6,009 nt of DNA from Phycisphaerales bacterium (GTDB taxonomy: Bacteria; Planctomycetota; Phycisphaerae; Sedimentisphaerales; Anaerobacaceae), in the NCBI GenBank assembly GCA_003533825.1, contig DQCG01000635.1, positions 1,754-7,762 of the forward strand. The letters run 5' to 3'. Below, in pieces: positions 4,507-6,009 of this stretch. The translations under genes and the position numbers were made by a program. A model generated the notes under the pieces. The model had not been told where the DNA came from. It worked only from the letters and a program-made list of their open reading frames with translations, and did not search any database. Within the stretch, counting starts at the first letter, position 1; every line of letters starts with the position of its first letter.

Positions 4507-6009
4507 TCAATTATTGCCTTGCTCTATAAGCTTCTTGAAACGGGGGTGGTCGCGTAAGGGATCCCAGGCCGGATCGAGATTGATCCAGGGAATGGATAAT
4601 TCTCCGGGAATATCCAGCAGATCTTCAAGTTTGTATATAGCAAGGCCATAATCTCCGACCATGCAGTATATACGAGCCAGATCCAACAGGCGACCCTGTA
4701 ATCCTTCTGCTATTGCTTCTTCTTTCAGACCGAGACCTGCATAAGCGATACCGAGAGAACTATGGAGCCTCGGATCCTCCGGGTGTTCAGCGATTTTAGC
4801 TACGAGGATTCTCCGAGCGGACTCATAATAGGACTGCTCGATCTGGCGATTTCCCATAAGTCCGTTGATCTGGGCATATAACAGTTCCTTGGGAATAAAG
4901 AAGAAATGCGCATCGAAAGATTCTGACGGCCATGAAGACAGCAGAGATAATGCTTCCTGATAATGCTCATCGTAAATCTCAATATTGACCAGCAAGTTGA
5001 TAATAAAAGGATATTCTGCTCCCCTAGCATTCTGTATGGCTTCTTCGAGGACTTCCCGTGCCTTTTTAGTGTTGCCTTCCCAGCTCAGGTACAGCTTGGC
5101 TTTGAAGAAATAGTGATTGTACATATCAGGTGCCAGCAAGATGGCCCTCGTATAGTAATATTCCGCCTTCTGATACTTATGCAGGTGAAAACAAGTTGTC
5201 CCGGCCTCCGAAGCTATAGAGTTAGAGAGCGGATTAAGATTGTAGGCTTCCTCAATATTGTCTAATGCCTCCTCGCATTTACCCTGCTGCCTTTTAACAA
5301 AACATATCATGCTCAGCGGCTCGCCATCATCAGGCCGGCCTTTTCGGGCAATATCGAACTGTTCTAAGGCACGGTCATAATCGAGATGACAATGGTAGTA
5401 ATACTGCCCAAGAGCCAGATGTGCTTCGGGCAGGTCAGGATCCAGCTCAAACGCTTTATCAACTGCTTGCTTTGTCCTGGCAATCTGATCTTCGCTCCGG
5501 TCATAACGGAACCAATATATCCTGGAATAGGCCCTTGCGAGCTGGGTGTAGGCCAGCGCAAAATTAGGATCCAGCTCAATCGCACTATTATATAATCGGA
5601 TAGCATTCTTTAAGTCGTCTTCCATATAACCTCGATAGAAATACTCGTTGCCGCGCAGGTAATAAGCCTGCTTTGAAGAAGGTCGAACCTCCTTTTGAGA
5701 AATATACTTCAACGCGACACCAGATAGAATAACGCTAATAGCCACCACACCAATAATCTTTATCATTCTTCGTAACTTCGTAAGCGTTGTAATCGCAGGC
5801 TTGCTCAGCGTTTCTCTGATTTCAAGTGCTGCCTCTGTGATGTCTCCAAGCCGCTGGTCGGGATTCTTCTCTAAACAACTACGGAGTAGAACTCTGATAT
5901 TTTCAGGGGTATCCTTTGGCAGAGCTTCCCAGTCGGGCTGGTGTTCGATAATGTGAGCCAGTGTGTCTGTTGCCGTCTCGCCGTCGAATGGAAGTTGGCC
6001 GGTCAGCAT
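4507..6009 (-). CDS. C-terminal part of a membrane Ser/Thr protein kinase with TPR repeats (partial)
   Basis: The frame is open from the right edge to TGA 4509-4507 and gives 500 residues. The first codon in the window is a Met, but it is internal: MLTGQLPFDG is kinase subdomain IX, so the ATP-binding and catalytic motifs lie beyond the window. Residues 1-68 complete the Hanks-type kinase domain, with CLEKNPDQR carrying the conserved subdomain XI Arg53. A single transmembrane helix follows (about 83-103), then TPR-type helical repeats from about 114 (for example YNSAIELDPNFALAYTQLARAY and AYNLNPLSNSIASEAG). The C-terminus DLARIYCMVGDY...LDPAWDPLRDHPRFKKL is the standard ending of bacterial kinase-TPR proteins. 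Such proteins sense or scaffold through the TPR side and phosphorylate cytoplasmic targets. The gene converges on the FG-GAP gene with 24 bp between the stops. The junction EEAIAEGLQGRLLDLARIY appears shorter than in relatives I recall. Confidence 0.93.
   Translation of the reverse strand: MLTGQLPFDGETATDTLAHIIEHQPDWEALPKDTPENIRVLLRSCLEKNPDQRLGDITEAALEIRETLSKPAITTLTKLRRMIKIIGVVAISVILSGVALKYISQKEVRPSSKQAYYLRGNEYFYRGYMEDDLKNAIRLYNSAIELDPNFALAYTQLARAYSRIYWFRYDRSEDQIARTKQAVDKAFELDPDLPEAHLALGQYYYHCHLDYDRALEQFDIARKGRPDDGEPLSMICFVKRQQGKCEEALDNIEEAYNLNPLSNSIASEAGTTCFHLHKYQKAEYYYTRAILLAPDMYNHYFFKAKLYLSWEGNTKKAREVLEEAIQNARGAEYPFIINLLVNIEIYDEHYQEALSLLSSWPSESFDAHFFFIPKELLYAQINGLMGNRQIEQSYYESARRILVAKIAEHPEDPRLHSSLGIAYAGLGLKEEAIAEGLQGRLLDLARIYCMVGDYGLAIYKLEDLLDIPGELSIPWINLDPAWDPLRDHPRFKKLIEQGNN

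Noticed and set aside
4492..4511. Inverted repeat ATTGAA/TTCAAT between the convergent genes as a bidirectional terminator
   Set aside because: The stem is 6 bp and AT-rich with an 8-base loop and no clear T tract, and it overlaps the kinase stop codon, so it is too weak to call.

Overview
The window looks like chromosomal DNA from a planctomycete, most likely of the Phycisphaerae/Sedimentisphaerales type. This rests on protein style, not a database match. The evidence is a pseudopilin with the C-terminal signature of planctomycetal pseudopilins (an H-X9-[DE]G motif in an aromatic-rich tail), a secreted protein joining Kre9-type repeats to FG-GAP repeats, and a Ser/Thr kinase joined to a membrane segment and TPRs. 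No phage, plasmid or CRISPR genes are visible.

Layout. At 1-158 (minus) lies the N-terminal part of a small membrane-anchored or lipoprotein-like protein that runs off the left edge. From 159 to 797 there is no confident gene. This gap holds a 22-codon prepilin-like N-terminus ending in a stop (401-469), three perfect inverted repeats in a row (472-593), a weaker hairpin (676-700) and a nested palindromic repeat with a GCGGGAAT-type stem (721-775). A complete pseudopilin gene (798-1547, minus) follows. It is transcribed divergently from an 887-residue secreted FG-GAP beta-propeller protein (1819-4482, plus), and the 271-bp gap between them carries a plausible sigma70-type promoter for each. 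Convergent to the FG-GAP gene, with 24 bp between the stops, is the C-terminal 500 residues of a Ser/Thr protein kinase-TPR protein (4507-6009, minus), whose catalytic N-terminus lies beyond the right edge.

How the genes may relate. The pseudopilin and the FG-GAP protein both use the export route, the first through a type II secretion/type IV pilus-like prepilin peptidase pathway and the second through a signal peptide. Their head-to-head arrangement allows shared regulation but does not prove it. The kinase-TPR protein is a membrane signalling protein with no visible target here. Nothing shows that these genes form one system.

The least explained part is 401-593. A truncated prepilin leader peptide is followed at once by three strong stem-loops. 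The first loop displays a Shine-Dalgarno sequence and an AUG for a 20-codon ORF that ends inside the third stem. It could be debris from a broken pilin gene, a mobile palindromic element or a structured leader RNA. The sequence alone does not decide.
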